A stretch of 51,097 nucleotides of DNA from contig FWWN02000621.1 of the NCBI GenBank assembly GCA_900175165.2, positions 5,912-57,008 of the forward strand, in the 5' to 3' direction. The position numbers and the translations under genes were made by a program. The notes under the pieces are model-generated. The model saw only the letters and a list, made by a program, of their open reading frames with translations. It made no database searches and had not been told where the DNA came from. Of this stretch, positions 22,719 through 33,423 are shown piece by piece. The stretch comes from Rhizomucor pusillus (Eukaryota > Mucoromycota > Mucoromycetes > Mucorales > Lichtheimiaceae). The stretch's first letter is position 1. Every line of letters starts with the position of its first letter.

Positions 22719-24633
22719 ATGTCAAGCAGTGAAACAGCATTGCAAGCTACACGACGACTTGATCCGGCGAAAGAGATGGAGATATTGAGGCTCACTACTC
22801 GAGCTGGAGGTGCATATATACCACCGCATCGATTGCGACAAATGCAACAGCAAGTAACGGATAAATCGAGCGAGCAATATCAACGCATCACTTGGGAAGC
22901 GCTCAAAAAGTCAATCAATGGTCTGATCAACAAAATCAATACTTCCAACATTAAAATGATTGTCCCCGAATTATTTGGAGAGAATCTAGTTCGTGGCCGC
23001 GGCTTGTTTTGTCGCAGCATCATGAAGGCCCAGAGTGCAAGTTTACGTTTTACGCCTGTTTACGCAGCAGTTGCAGCTGTCATCAACACAAAACTCCCAG
23101 ACATTGGAGCCTTGCTCCTGACAAGACTTGTAGTCCAGTTCAGGCGAGCGTTTCGAAGAAATGACAAGGTATGCTTATTTATCTAGGTTGATTGTCTACA
23201 TGTTATTGACATCATTGCTCTATCGTATAGACTGTCTGTCTGTCAGCATGTACATTCATTGCGCATTTGACGAATCAGCTGGTGGCGAATGAAATCCTTG
23301 CGCTACAAATACTGGCACTTTTGCTACTACAACCCACTGATGATTCTGTCGAAATCGCCGTCGGTTTCATGCGCGAAGTTGGTGCACATCTCGCTAACGT
23401 ATCACCAAAAGCCAACAATGCTATTTTTGAAAGCTTCCGCACCATCTTGCATGAGGGGAAGATCGATAAACGAACGCAATATATGATTGAAGTTCTGTTC
23501 CAGGTGCGAAAAGATAGATACAAGGATAATCCGCCTATCGTCCAAGAGCTTGATTTGGTGGAAGAAGATGACCAAATTACACACAATATTGGTCTTGACG
23601 ATGAAGATTTGGATACCGAAGAGCGTTTGAACATTTTTAAATTCGACCCAGATTATGAAGAGAATGAGAAGAAATACGCTGAAATCAAGGCAGAAATTTT
23701 GGGCGAAGGCTCGGATGAGGAGTCGGGCAGCGAATATGAAAGCGAAGAAAGCAGCACCGAAGAAGAAAGCGAGGATGAAGAGGATAAACGGATGGAGATT
23801 CAAGACAAGACGAATGCTGAAGTCATCGAATTACGACGAAAAATCTATTTAACGGTCATGTCAAGTGTTGATTTCGAAGAATGCTGTCACAAGCTGATGA
23901 AATTGGATATCCAAGAGGGACAAGAGGTAAGGCAGATTATGGATGTGCTTCTGATGTAATTTGTATTCTCATTAAACTGTTTCAGATTGAATTATGCAAC
24001 ATGATCATCGAATGCTGCTCTCAAGAACGCACATACCTCAAATTCTACGGTTTGATGGCTGAACGATTTTGCAAGATGAACAGGGTGTGGGGGGACAACT
24101 TTACCACTTGCTTCCGTCAAGTATACGAAACTGTGCACCGTTACGAAACGAATCGATTGCGAAATATTGCGAAGATCTTTGCCCATCTTTTCTTCACTGA
24201 TTCACTGGCGTGGACATGTTTCGAAATCATCCATCTGACAGAGGAGACTACGACTTCAGCTTCTCGTATTTTCGTCAAAATCTTATTCCAGGAAATCAGT
24301 GAATTCCTCGGTCTAAAGAAACTCAAGGAACGAATGATGGATCCATACATGGCTGAATCATTCGCTGGCATGTTCCCCAAGGGAAACCCAAAGGACACCC
24401 GCTTTGCCATCAACTACTGGACCAGTATCGGTTTGGGTGCATTGACGGACGAGTTGCGTGAGTGGCTCCGCACTGCGCCTCAGCAGATAATGAGGAAGAG
24501 ACGTCGATCAGACTTGTCGTCTTCAGAGTCTGACTCAGATTCTTCAGGTTCATCCTCGTCTGGTACAGAGTCTAGTTCAGCTTCTTCCTCGGGGTCATAT
24601 ACTGATTCCTCATCAGATTCTGATTCTGATTAA
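22719..24633 (+). CDS. CWC22: Pre-mRNA splicing factor CWC22 (MIF4G and MA3 domains)
   Basis: CWC22 joins the spliceosome before the first catalytic step and in animals places eIF4A3 on exons to start the exon junction complex. Three exons (22719-23168, 23231-23926, 23986-24633) join in phase to 597 residues. The MIF4G domain covers roughly residues 60-250 ([40 protein letters not shown]-type helix, [13 protein letters not shown]). An acidic linker full of E and S follows, then the MA3 domain ([65 protein letters not shown]). The C-terminus is a Ser/Asp tract in place of the RS tail of animals, a usual fungal form. It shares a short divergent promoter with CENP-T. Confidence 0.95.
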
Positions 24634-24957
24634 AACAAATATAATATAATAAATGCATTGTATGTTCCTCGGGCATTCTATGAAGCTTGTGCTATTTGTT
24701 GTGTGATGTGGAAGGTCTTGGAAAGTGCCGAAACTGGCGTATGTGATACAATCTGCATGTCATATCTTAGATACACTCCAAAGTTTGTAATCAATCGGCG
24801 AGAAAGTAAATCGAAGCTCACAAGGCATAGGGACTAGACTGCTCTTTGAGAAGTCGAATGGAACCATAACAAGTACGCGACAAGTACGAGACAAGTATGA
24901 AGCTTTCAGTTCCAATGCGTAAAGGACTTTTGGCCGCAAATCTAAGGTTGCACGGGC
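24634..24957. other. Intergenic stretch with CWC22 3' end
   Basis: Just after the CWC22 stop the sequence has AATATAATAAATG, a likely polyadenylation region. The rest is the upstream region of the secreted-protein gene. Confidence 0.4.
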
Positions 24958-24966
24958 TATAAATAG
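24958..24966 (+). promoter_or_regulatory. TATA box of the secreted-protein gene
   Basis: TATAAATAG lies 78 bp upstream of the ATG at 25044, a canonical box at a usual distance. It suggests a regulated, possibly strong promoter. Confidence 0.6.
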
Positions 24967-25043
24967 AAACCATACATTGGAAAAGCTCATCGTTCCTGTT
25001 TTTCGCCCTGCCCTTTCTCCTACTTTCCTTTGTAAAACCCACG

Positions 25044-25622
25044 ATGTGCAATTTTGCTTCTGCCTCACGAACAGCAATGGTACTCTTGGCATGTATTATA
25101 TATGCCTTGGCTGTGGTGTCCGCTCAAGATTTGATCACAATCAACTCGCCTACTGAAAACCAGCAACTCGCCAGCAACACCGAGATCACTATACAATACA
25201 CCGTCAACGGCAATCAAGTTGGTAAGAAAAAGCGTTCTAATGGAATAGCGACAAATGGAAGCCTAATAATCAATATAGAGAATATTGCCAGCCCCTACTA
25301 TCCAAGTTCCATGGACCTGAACTTCCAATGGACAGAGAACAGCAACACATCAAACGTGATTTCCTTCAGTGCTGTCACTGGTATTGCAACTGATCCTTAC
25401 CCTGCTGGTATCCAAAATAAGCAATACACGGCTACCTTCAAGACTCCCGGTTGCCATTTCTTCACGCGTTATCAGACATCCCAGTACAGCTTTGCTCTTG
25501 TTTTCAACCCTGTCTATCCGACTCTGTCTCCCGGTGCCACCGCTCCTGGCAACACTCAGCAGTCTCCCATCACTATACCCGTTTCTATCCAGGTCAATAA
25601 TCAGACCTTTCCCAGATGTTAG
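25044..25622 (+). CDS. Small secreted protein, beta-sandwich-like, 192 aa
   Basis: This single-exon gene encodes a signal peptide with hydrophobic core VLLACIIYALAVVSA and likely cleavage after SAQ-type residues. The mature part begins DLITINSPTENQQLASNTE, reminiscent of the Kre9/Knh1-type N-terminal domain of fungal wall proteins, whose members often open with ITSP motifs. That resemblance is weak and is an inference. There are several N-glycosylation sequons (NGS, NTS, NQT), two cysteines in the mature chain, a KKKR site that could be cut by a Kex2-type protease, and no C-terminal anchor. An alternative start is the second Met at 25077. With a TATA box upstream it is probably an extracellular or wall-associated protein of unknown function. 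Confidence 0.75.
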   Translation: MCNFASASRTAMVLLACIIYALAVVSAQDLITINSPTENQQLASNTEITIQYTVNGNQVGKKKRSNGIATNGSLIINIENIASPYYPSSMDLNFQWTENSNTSNVISFSAVTGIATDPYPAGIQNKQYTATFKTPGCHFFTRYQTSQYSFALVFNPVYPTLSPGATAPGNTQQSPITIPVSIQVNNQTFPRC

Positions 25623-27160
25623 AGCAATTTGGTCTTGTTTTCTTGTCAGTTGTCTCGTCTCTACATGAGTATTTAATTTACTTTTGCTTATCAATCATCA
25701 TAAATTAAAAACATGGAAACTTCCTTTTCATTTTTTGCCAGGAAAGTCTTTTGAAGTCAAGGTAGTAGGATATTGATATACTTAGAATGGTTGCAGCAGC
25801 AACAGCACGATTTGATACTGCTATGAGCCGCATAGTACCATACCATAAATGAAAGATATTGTTATTTTTTTCTTCACATATGCTCAAGAATAATTTGCGA
25901 TATGTTCCCACTGCACCTAACGAAGACGAAGTGAAGAATACACTCCCCAAAGAATCCAAAAATATTGAGTGCCACGGTCCCTACGACATGGAGATTCCTA
26001 TGACACCCAATTTTAAAGGAAATTCGTCAGAGGTCACTACTTTGTAGTTATCAATCTGCAAGTTGACAATATAAGGATGGACCACTCTTGTACTGTACAT
26101 GAGGTTAACCTTTAGAATAATATGCTAGCAAGCTTAGAGAATATGATATCCTGTTTAGGATGGAATGCAAAGAATGCGCAGCAGAAGAGAGTTGGCCAGG
26201 CGCATCGATTCATTGTCTTTCGCAAGTCATAAAAGTTGAAGAGTTCCTGGATATAGCTTTCGAAATAGTGCTACTACATATGCTGGAACCAGCTGACGAA
26301 ATCAGACGTTCGATACATTCTATTCGATGCCAGCTTCCCGTTTGAACATGTAGTACATTTGCATAAATAAAGTTGATGACCTGGAATTGATGGCAAGAGG
26401 TATGTATCTTCTCCATATGTATCAAAAGGTAATCATCCAAGGTTCGGGCAAAGATGAAGTTGCATATTACATAGCGGGCAAGCAAATGGCCGGTTTCATG
26501 TCGGTTGTGACTTATGCGTTTACCTTGCTACTGCTTGAACGTTCTTTGAGCCCTCTTCATTTTCATTCTGTTTGATATAGACGCTAATAGCAAAGCAGAA
26601 CCCATCAGCTGGATAGAGCATTATCGGAAACTCAAACTCAAGTGCTTCGTGGCATACTCTACGCTCTACGTCGTTGCATGCACATCACTCACAGAACAAC
26701 AAAGCACATCTCGCTATGAAGCTTGCACAACTGTACTCAAGCCTATTGGAGACAGATGTCTGGCACATGTGAACAGGATGGATTTAATATGCAATATATC
26801 TTCAGCGTCTGTACTGTACTAGATATTAGGATTGCACCTGAAAGAGTTGCGGTGCGGCGTAGCGTATGCACGACGAAAAGTGTTAGTAATCATTCTGGAA
26901 GATGTGTGCAGTCTCTGCTATACACATAATATGGAAAAAAAGGATGGAAGCGAGAGATGGGACAATAAACAAATGTCGCTAAAATGAGTAACTTCCCTTT
27001 GTGAAACTACGTTGCTGATCATTCGACCGCTAAATATGGTAAATGGCGACGATAATCAAGGATCTCCGGAATGTGAAATGATATATATCTGCGATGGGTT
27101 TCTAACCCTGAAACTTGGCCTCTTCTTCCCTTTTCGATTCACTTTCAACTTCTATTCAGT
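25623..27160. other. Intergenic stretch of about 1.5 kb, no gene seen
   Basis: Both flanking genes run to the right. Open frames here (25705-25959 minus, 26210-26485 minus, 26387-26575 plus, 26723-26929 plus and others) are short and show no family features. The last 150 bp before 27161 is pyrimidine-rich, as in a leader of the homocitrate synthase transcript. Confidence 0.4.
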
Positions 27161-28588
<1,428 letters not shown>

Positions 28589-29008
28589 CATGTCTGAGAC
28601 GTAAAAAAGTTTAGTAGCCTATCACGTATTGTGTTATACTTTCACTCTCACACCCACACGCTCGCAAATCTATACACAAGTACACATGCAAACACAAGAC
28701 ACACCCGTACATAAAGATTCTGGCTCTATGCCTTTTTGTATCATATTACAATCCTTCTTATGAACCCACTGGGACTGTAAACGGAGACGGAGGGTTTTAC
28801 TTGTAGCGCGACGTAATATTGTTTGTTTATCGCGTTGAGTAACACAGTCGTATTGCTAAAATTGCTATGTACACAAACAAGCACGCGTGCGCACAGAACG
28901 TAGCAGCATGATATCCATTTTTTTTCTTTTTCTGAACTTTTCTCCATGGATGTTTCAAAGAGCAAATGACAAAAAAGTGGCTCCGAGGTCGAAGGAGAAG
29001 GTATGGCG
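28589..29008. other. Convergent 3' intergenic stretch with CA-rich tract
   Basis: Facing 3' ends of homocitrate synthase (plus) and the arrestin-like gene (minus). A CA-rich, imperfect microsatellite-like tract lies at about 28645-28710. No gene was seen. Confidence 0.45.
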
Positions 29009-29902
29009 TTACGAGGATAGCCATACTCCACTATCGCTGTCGCTATCCTTTGATGGACACGGTGAGGTTTTGTCCCGCTCGCAAACAGTTTTTGAGCCGA
29101 GCACCGTGAGAGGCATGCTGAATATAATCTTGTCCATAATGTGCCCTGAGGAGGGATGAGCAAACTCCAGCTTCAAAAGAAGAGAATGCCGGATGTCAAA
29201 AAGCTGGGATGAAACGGAAGGTCGGATGTCGTCCAAGGTCATCGCTATTTGAACAGGAGACGTCCATGATTGAGAAGGCGCCGCCAGAAAATGATTTGTA
29301 TCTAGCAAGACTTGCGATGTCGCGCGAGAAGTTGATAAAGTTTCGATGACCTGGCAGCTAATGAAACATGAAGATTCTGGTTTGAGCTGGATACTCCTAG
29401 ATTGGACGCGCACAAAGACCGAATATGATCCCGATACAGTGATTGTGCTGGGAGCTTCGACCTCGTACTTCCAAGCGCTTGATTTCGTCATTCCCCAACA
29501 TACTTTTGGTCGTGGATATGCACACGAACGGATCAGTTTGACAGACTTTACGCTTTTTTCAGCATGCTGCAATGTACTTGCAATGACGTTGTATTCTATT
29601 TGCGCCTTTATCTCGCTTCTGGAAGCCAAAGGTAACAAGGTTGGCGGTAAATCAGCGGGTATCTCGAATACGAAATATGCTCGGTAATCTCGAGCACCAC
29701 AGCGCATCCACTCAGAGACTTCATGGGTATCTTGGTATACAGTGACTTGCTGCCGGCCTTCAAGCGTTGCTTTCCCCAGCAAAGATACATTGTATTTGTC
29801 AGATGTCTCTTTATCGCATTGGACATAGCCGCGAAGAGGAACGATGGATGTGCTTTCGTGGGGAAGTACTATGCGTGGATTAAATAGATGGATTTCGACC
29901 AT
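29009..29902 (-). CDS. Arrestin-fold protein (alpha-arrestin-like), 297 aa
   Basis: This single-exon gene starts at MVEIHLFNPR; the in-frame extension upstream lacks features and reaches a non-ATG codon. The chain shows the pattern of an arrestin N-domain: FNPRIVLPHES, then VPLRGYVQC, an FVFEIPADLPPTLLP motif and IEYNVIASTL, followed by a second beta-rich half (STITVSGSYSVFVRVQSRSI through FSMPLTVLG). Alpha-arrestins guide Rsp5-type ubiquitin ligases to membrane transporters for endocytosis. However, no PPxY motif is visible, so a ligase-adaptor role is not shown. The acidic Ser/Asp tail (KDSDSDSG) ends the protein. At 297 residues it is short, closer to a minimal arrestin core. It is convergent with homocitrate synthase. 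Confidence 0.65.
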   Translation of the reverse strand: MVEIHLFNPRIVLPHESTSIVPLRGYVQCDKETSDKYNVSLLGKATLEGRQQVTVYQDTHEVSEWMRCGARDYRAYFVFEIPADLPPTLLPLASRSEIKAQIEYNVIASTLQHAEKSVKSVKLIRSCAYPRPKVCWGMTKSSAWKYEVEAPSTITVSGSYSVFVRVQSRSIQLKPESSCFISCQVIETLSTSRATSQVLLDTNHFLAAPSQSWTSPVQIAMTLDDIRPSVSSQLFDIRHSLLLKLEFAHPSSGHIMDKIIFSMPLTVLGSKTVCERDKTSPCPSKDSDSDSGVWLSS

Positions 29903-30388
29903 TACGCGTCGTTTCGGCACAGGAATAAGAGAGTAAGGAATTAGAGGAGGAAAGAGAAGAGAAATGATAAGTATCTTGTTGCTGCTTAAAAATTTGTATA
30001 GACGAGCAGCTCGTGACACAATCCTTGGTTTAGGTTTAACACAGCTTATAAAAGTGCTCGAACTTGACCTGCCCCCGATAAAGGATTGAATGCCACACTG
30101 GAACAAGGCAATCTATTAGTCCTATCTTTTCCTTGTTCCTTTGATGTCTTAGAAGTGATGGTCGCTTATGCTGAGACAACACAGTAAACATTGATAACAA
30201 TGAATGCGCAATTTTTATTATCCAAAGCAAGTGATCGCATCATGCTTTCCATCATTGATAGAAAAAAAGCTCACTGAATTAATTTATGTCCATACATTGC
30301 GCAAGAGTTTCGACTTGAAAGCGGCATTTTTAAAATCTCCTTTTTCGGTCCGCTGCGGGGGAACTGGACGTTGTCAAATATTCAAGAC
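29903..30388. other. Divergent promoter region
   Basis: 486 bp between the start codons of the arrestin-like gene (minus) and the KH-like gene (plus), presumably containing both promoters. An upstream exon of the KH-like gene ending within it cannot be excluded. Confidence 0.4.
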
Positions 30389-32503
30389 ATGTCCATTCGA
30401 CCTGAAGTTCCGTATGAGGACGAAAATGAGCCAGAGATTACAGGCTGGCGAGAACCATATGACTCGTCAGTTTTGCAGATTCATCCAGAAGTGCCTTACG
30501 ATGACAATGAACCGGAAACGGCAGATTGGCGCGACCCGGATATCGTAGTCGATCGCAGAAACGAACGTCTCGGTCAAGGTGGCCTGTCTAGTTCTAACTT
30601 GCACGACGAAGATCTTAACGCGCAGACACGGGCCCCAGACGACGTCTGGATCGTGCCTCCCGATATGACAATGACAGACATTGTCGGCGAACGTCGCTCC
30701 AACTTTGCCGAGATCAGAAATGACACTGGTGCTTATCTCGAGTACAATGAACGGAAAAAGCAAGTAGACATTTGGGGCGCCCGAGAACCTATCCAGAAGG
30801 CAAAAGAACACTTGGATTTGATTGTCACAAAGCTGATGATGCGGCGGGATACTGGACGTCGAACAAAGAAATGGGACAAGCCCGAACGTGAGCTCACAGA
30901 AAAGGAGAGAAAACGTGCAGAGAGACTACAAGCGCGTCAACTCGAAGAGAAAAGCTTCCAAGGGCAGCCAGCCATAACGCAACCTTTCTCTGCCATATTC
31001 CCTATACCGGATGAGAGTTTGCCTATACCCAAGCTGCTCGGTGACAAAGAATCATATCTCAACAGCATGCGCGCTGAATGCAAGGCCTATATGTGGTACG
31101 AGCCAGCATTGAAGGCGATCAAGATTTCATCGCAGGAAGAAGAGAACGTCAAGATGGCAGGCGAACGTATACGAAACTGGTACCTCAGATCGTCTCGAAG
31201 GCCAATATCTGGCGTCGTTCGTCTGATGAAGCAGCCAAAAACCAATTTCGTTCTACGTCTTAACAAGTTACCGGAAGGCTTAATGACTTACCGGTATGAC
31301 AAACCTGAACGGCAACAGGATATGCTGGCGACCCATCGAGTTCTCGAAAGCGTACGAAAGGGCGTTATGAGTACCATCAAAGATACCAACTTGATCGATC
31401 TGGAAGATAGCAATCCAAATTCGAACGATGCCTTCGAATTGCCAGAACGAGTGCGTACGCTAGATGAGCGCAACGTGGAAGCCGCTACGGAAGCCCTGGC
31501 TGTTGGTTTGGAAAGCATCCGTCTGCTAGACTGGGAGATTCGAATGAAGATAAGATTTGGACAGATATGCATCACTGATTATCCGAAAAGAGAAAGACTC
31601 TACGAGATTGAAGAAATCACCGAAAAGCTATTCCCAAATCCAAGATTCCGTTCTGAACTTGCGCCATGCATAGCTGTAAACAAAGAAGACATGGGGTCGT
31701 TCATTGCATACGTTGCCGAGCATGGCGTTATGTATGCAAGCTCTCCAAGCACCTCATACACCATCACTGCGGAACAGTACCCCAGATATGTCGAGAAACC
31801 GCCGCCAGGTTCGCGAAGAGATCAGCAAGTATTAGCCATGCAGCGAGGAAATATGTGGCAGACTAAGGTTCTCGCCAATTTTACACCCGAAGGTCGCATC
31901 AATCTATGGAGATGTCTGACAGATTGCGAAGACTTGGTGACTATTAGTTGTGTCGATATGGAGGCCAATTACTCGTGGGAGAACAAACTACAATATGCAC
32001 GACGACTGCCAATCGACTCGAAGACCCCTCACGCTGATTTCGCAGAAAGCTTACGTTTGAGTGGTCCCGATAAGCGTCTCGTACTGTTGATGAACATCAC
32101 AGACTACCATCCGCATACTGTGACACAGAAGACCAAGTGGCAGTATGCATACAAGGAACACTGGACAATCGAGATTTGCAAGGATGAGATATGGGATCTT
32201 GACGAACTTAATCTGAGCAAGGAAAGAATGGCTTTGCCTGTAGACTTGTCGAGCTTCGAACCTCACCGTGTACTTTTCAAGGTTTCCCTGTATTGCGACT
32301 CTTGGGTAAATCGGTTCTGGTGCAACGTAGATCTCCGTATCGGCGAGTCGCCTGGTTGGACTGTCCATGACTTTTTGCATTCGGACACGGAGAACACCAA
32401 GACTATGATGGATATGGCGCAGGAAATCGTTGGCTTGCTTAGCAAAGAAGTACCTCTGTACTATAATCGATCTCCAAACGTCATGGAATTTTTGCACAAT
32501 TAA
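30389..32503 (+). CDS. KH-like domain protein, 704 aa (possible DUF7905 family)
   Basis: This is a long intronless gene. The first ATG (MSIRPEVPYED) is used; the frame extends a few codons further but without another ATG. The N-terminus contains two copies of a short acidic motif, PEVPYEDENEPEITGWREP and PEVPYDDNEPETADWRDP, about 29 residues apart. A KH-like unit then follows (about residues 93-150): IVGERRSNFAEIRNDTGAYL, VDIWGAREPIQKAKEHLDLI. A basic charged helix comes next. The C-terminal half is well ordered (LWRCLTDCEDLVTISCVDME, NKLQYARRLPID, HWTIEICKDEIWDLDELNLS). My recollection is that fungal proteins of this layout are catalogued with a domain of unknown function, DUF7905, but I could not check this. 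RNA binding is a reasonable inference. Confidence 0.75.
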   Translation: MSIRPEVPYEDENEPEITGWREPYDSSVLQIHPEVPYDDNEPETADWRDPDIVVDRRNERLGQGGLSSSNLHDEDLNAQTRAPDDVWIVPPDMTMTDIVGERRSNFAEIRNDTGAYLEYNERKKQVDIWGAREPIQKAKEHLDLIVTKLMMRRDTGRRTKKWDKPERELTEKERKRAERLQARQLEEKSFQGQPAITQPFSAIFPIPDESLPIPKLLGDKESYLNSMRAECKAYMWYEPALKAIKISSQEEENVKMAGERIRNWYLRSSRRPISGVVRLMKQPKTNFVLRLNKLPEGLMTYRYDKPERQQDMLATHRVLESVRKGVMSTIKDTNLIDLEDSNPNSNDAFELPERVRTLDERNVEAATEALAVGLESIRLLDWEIRMKIRFGQICITDYPKRERLYEIEEITEKLFPNPRFRSELAPCIAVNKEDMGSFIAYVAEHGVMYASSPSTSYTITAEQYPRYVEKPPPGSRRDQQVLAMQRGNMWQTKVLANFTPEGRINLWRCLTDCEDLVTISCVDMEANYSWENKLQYARRLPIDSKTPHADFAESLRLSGPDKRLVLLMNITDYHPHTVTQKTKWQYAYKEHWTIEICKDEIWDLDELNLSKERMALPVDLSSFEPHRVLFKVSLYCDSWVNRFWCNVDLRIGESPGWTVHDFLHSDTENTKTMMDMAQEIVGLLSKEVPLYYNRSPNVMEFLHN

Positions 32504-32735
32504 GACTGATATGGCAAAACTTGCATATTTCCCATGTCTTTGCGAGTTATGGCATGCATTGTAATTGCTGAGATTGAAGCAGTGCTTTCCCAAATTGATC
32601 TCCATGTTTGGCATGGGTATAAGCAAATTTGACAGGGATTTCATGCCAAAACGTCATTATCTTCTTGTATTACTCCTTCCTCTTCTTTCTTCTTTAAAGA
32701 ATATACAACTCTTTCAACCAAAACATTAGCACAAA

Positions 32736-33326
32736 ATGTCATCCTGTCTTACCCGTTTCCTTGAAGATCCTTGGTCGTCTCTCAAGGTCGTCGTCCCAAC
32801 CGTGGCAATCGAGGTCATACTCCACAAGAAAGTTTGGGAAAAGGCTTCTTTGCGCGAACTTACACTAGGACTGACGGTTGTCAACGTCTACTGGTTTGCA
32901 ACGACGTCCAATATTTCCTTGTTCGAGACACCGTTGTTGACCCAAGTGCCAACACTGGATGATCGTCAAAAGGCAGACAACGCTCGCCACCGGTACAATT
33001 GGCTCAACAAGCTGGAGTTGATTGTGGGCGTGGTCGGTCTGGACTTGTACTGTGAATGGCGCAAACGTATTCTGGACCACGATGGATTTGTGGACATTTT
33101 CCTCTCTCAAGCCGTGCTTGCTCCAGTGGCTATCACTGCACTCCAGTCTGCATATCTGTTGCCAAAGTTGACAGAATGTGCAAAGGATAAAGCGGAAAAC
33201 AAAGTATCTGCTTGCACGACACAACAAAACTGTCTCCCTCACAAGGTATATTGCGGATTGGAAGCCGTCAAGGTTATCGGAACAGCTGTTGCAGGCATTC
33301 GTTTCGGCCGAATGTTGACTCTATAG
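32736..33326 (+). CDS. Small multi-pass membrane protein, 196 aa, unknown function
   Basis: This single-exon gene has a clean ATG after a pyrimidine-rich leader. Three or four hydrophobic segments are visible: around VVVPTVAIEVIL (residues 18-30), LTLGLTVVNVYWFATTS (43-60), ELIVGVVGLDLY (92-105) and SQAVLAPVAITALQSAYLL (125-144), plus a weaker one near the C-terminus (VIGTAVAGI). A cysteine-containing loop (KVSACTTQQNC) precedes the last segment. I do not recognise the family. Composition and codon pattern are like the neighbouring genes, so it is likely real. Its stop lies only about 98 bp from the stop of RPA2, which converges on it. Confidence 0.75.
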   Translation: MSSCLTRFLEDPWSSLKVVVPTVAIEVILHKKVWEKASLRELTLGLTVVNVYWFATTSNISLFETPLLTQVPTLDDRQKADNARHRYNWLNKLELIVGVVGLDLYCEWRKRILDHDGFVDIFLSQAVLAPVAITALQSAYLLPKLTECAKDKAENKVSACTTQQNCLPHKVYCGLEAVKVIGTAVAGIRFGRMLTL

Positions 33327-33423
33327 TGTGTTTATACAGAATGTAAAAAGGGTTGCAAAGTTTACTTGTCTTGTTACATAGTAAATGACGCTATTTTCTT
33401 TTTCTTGTCTTTTATGCAAATGC

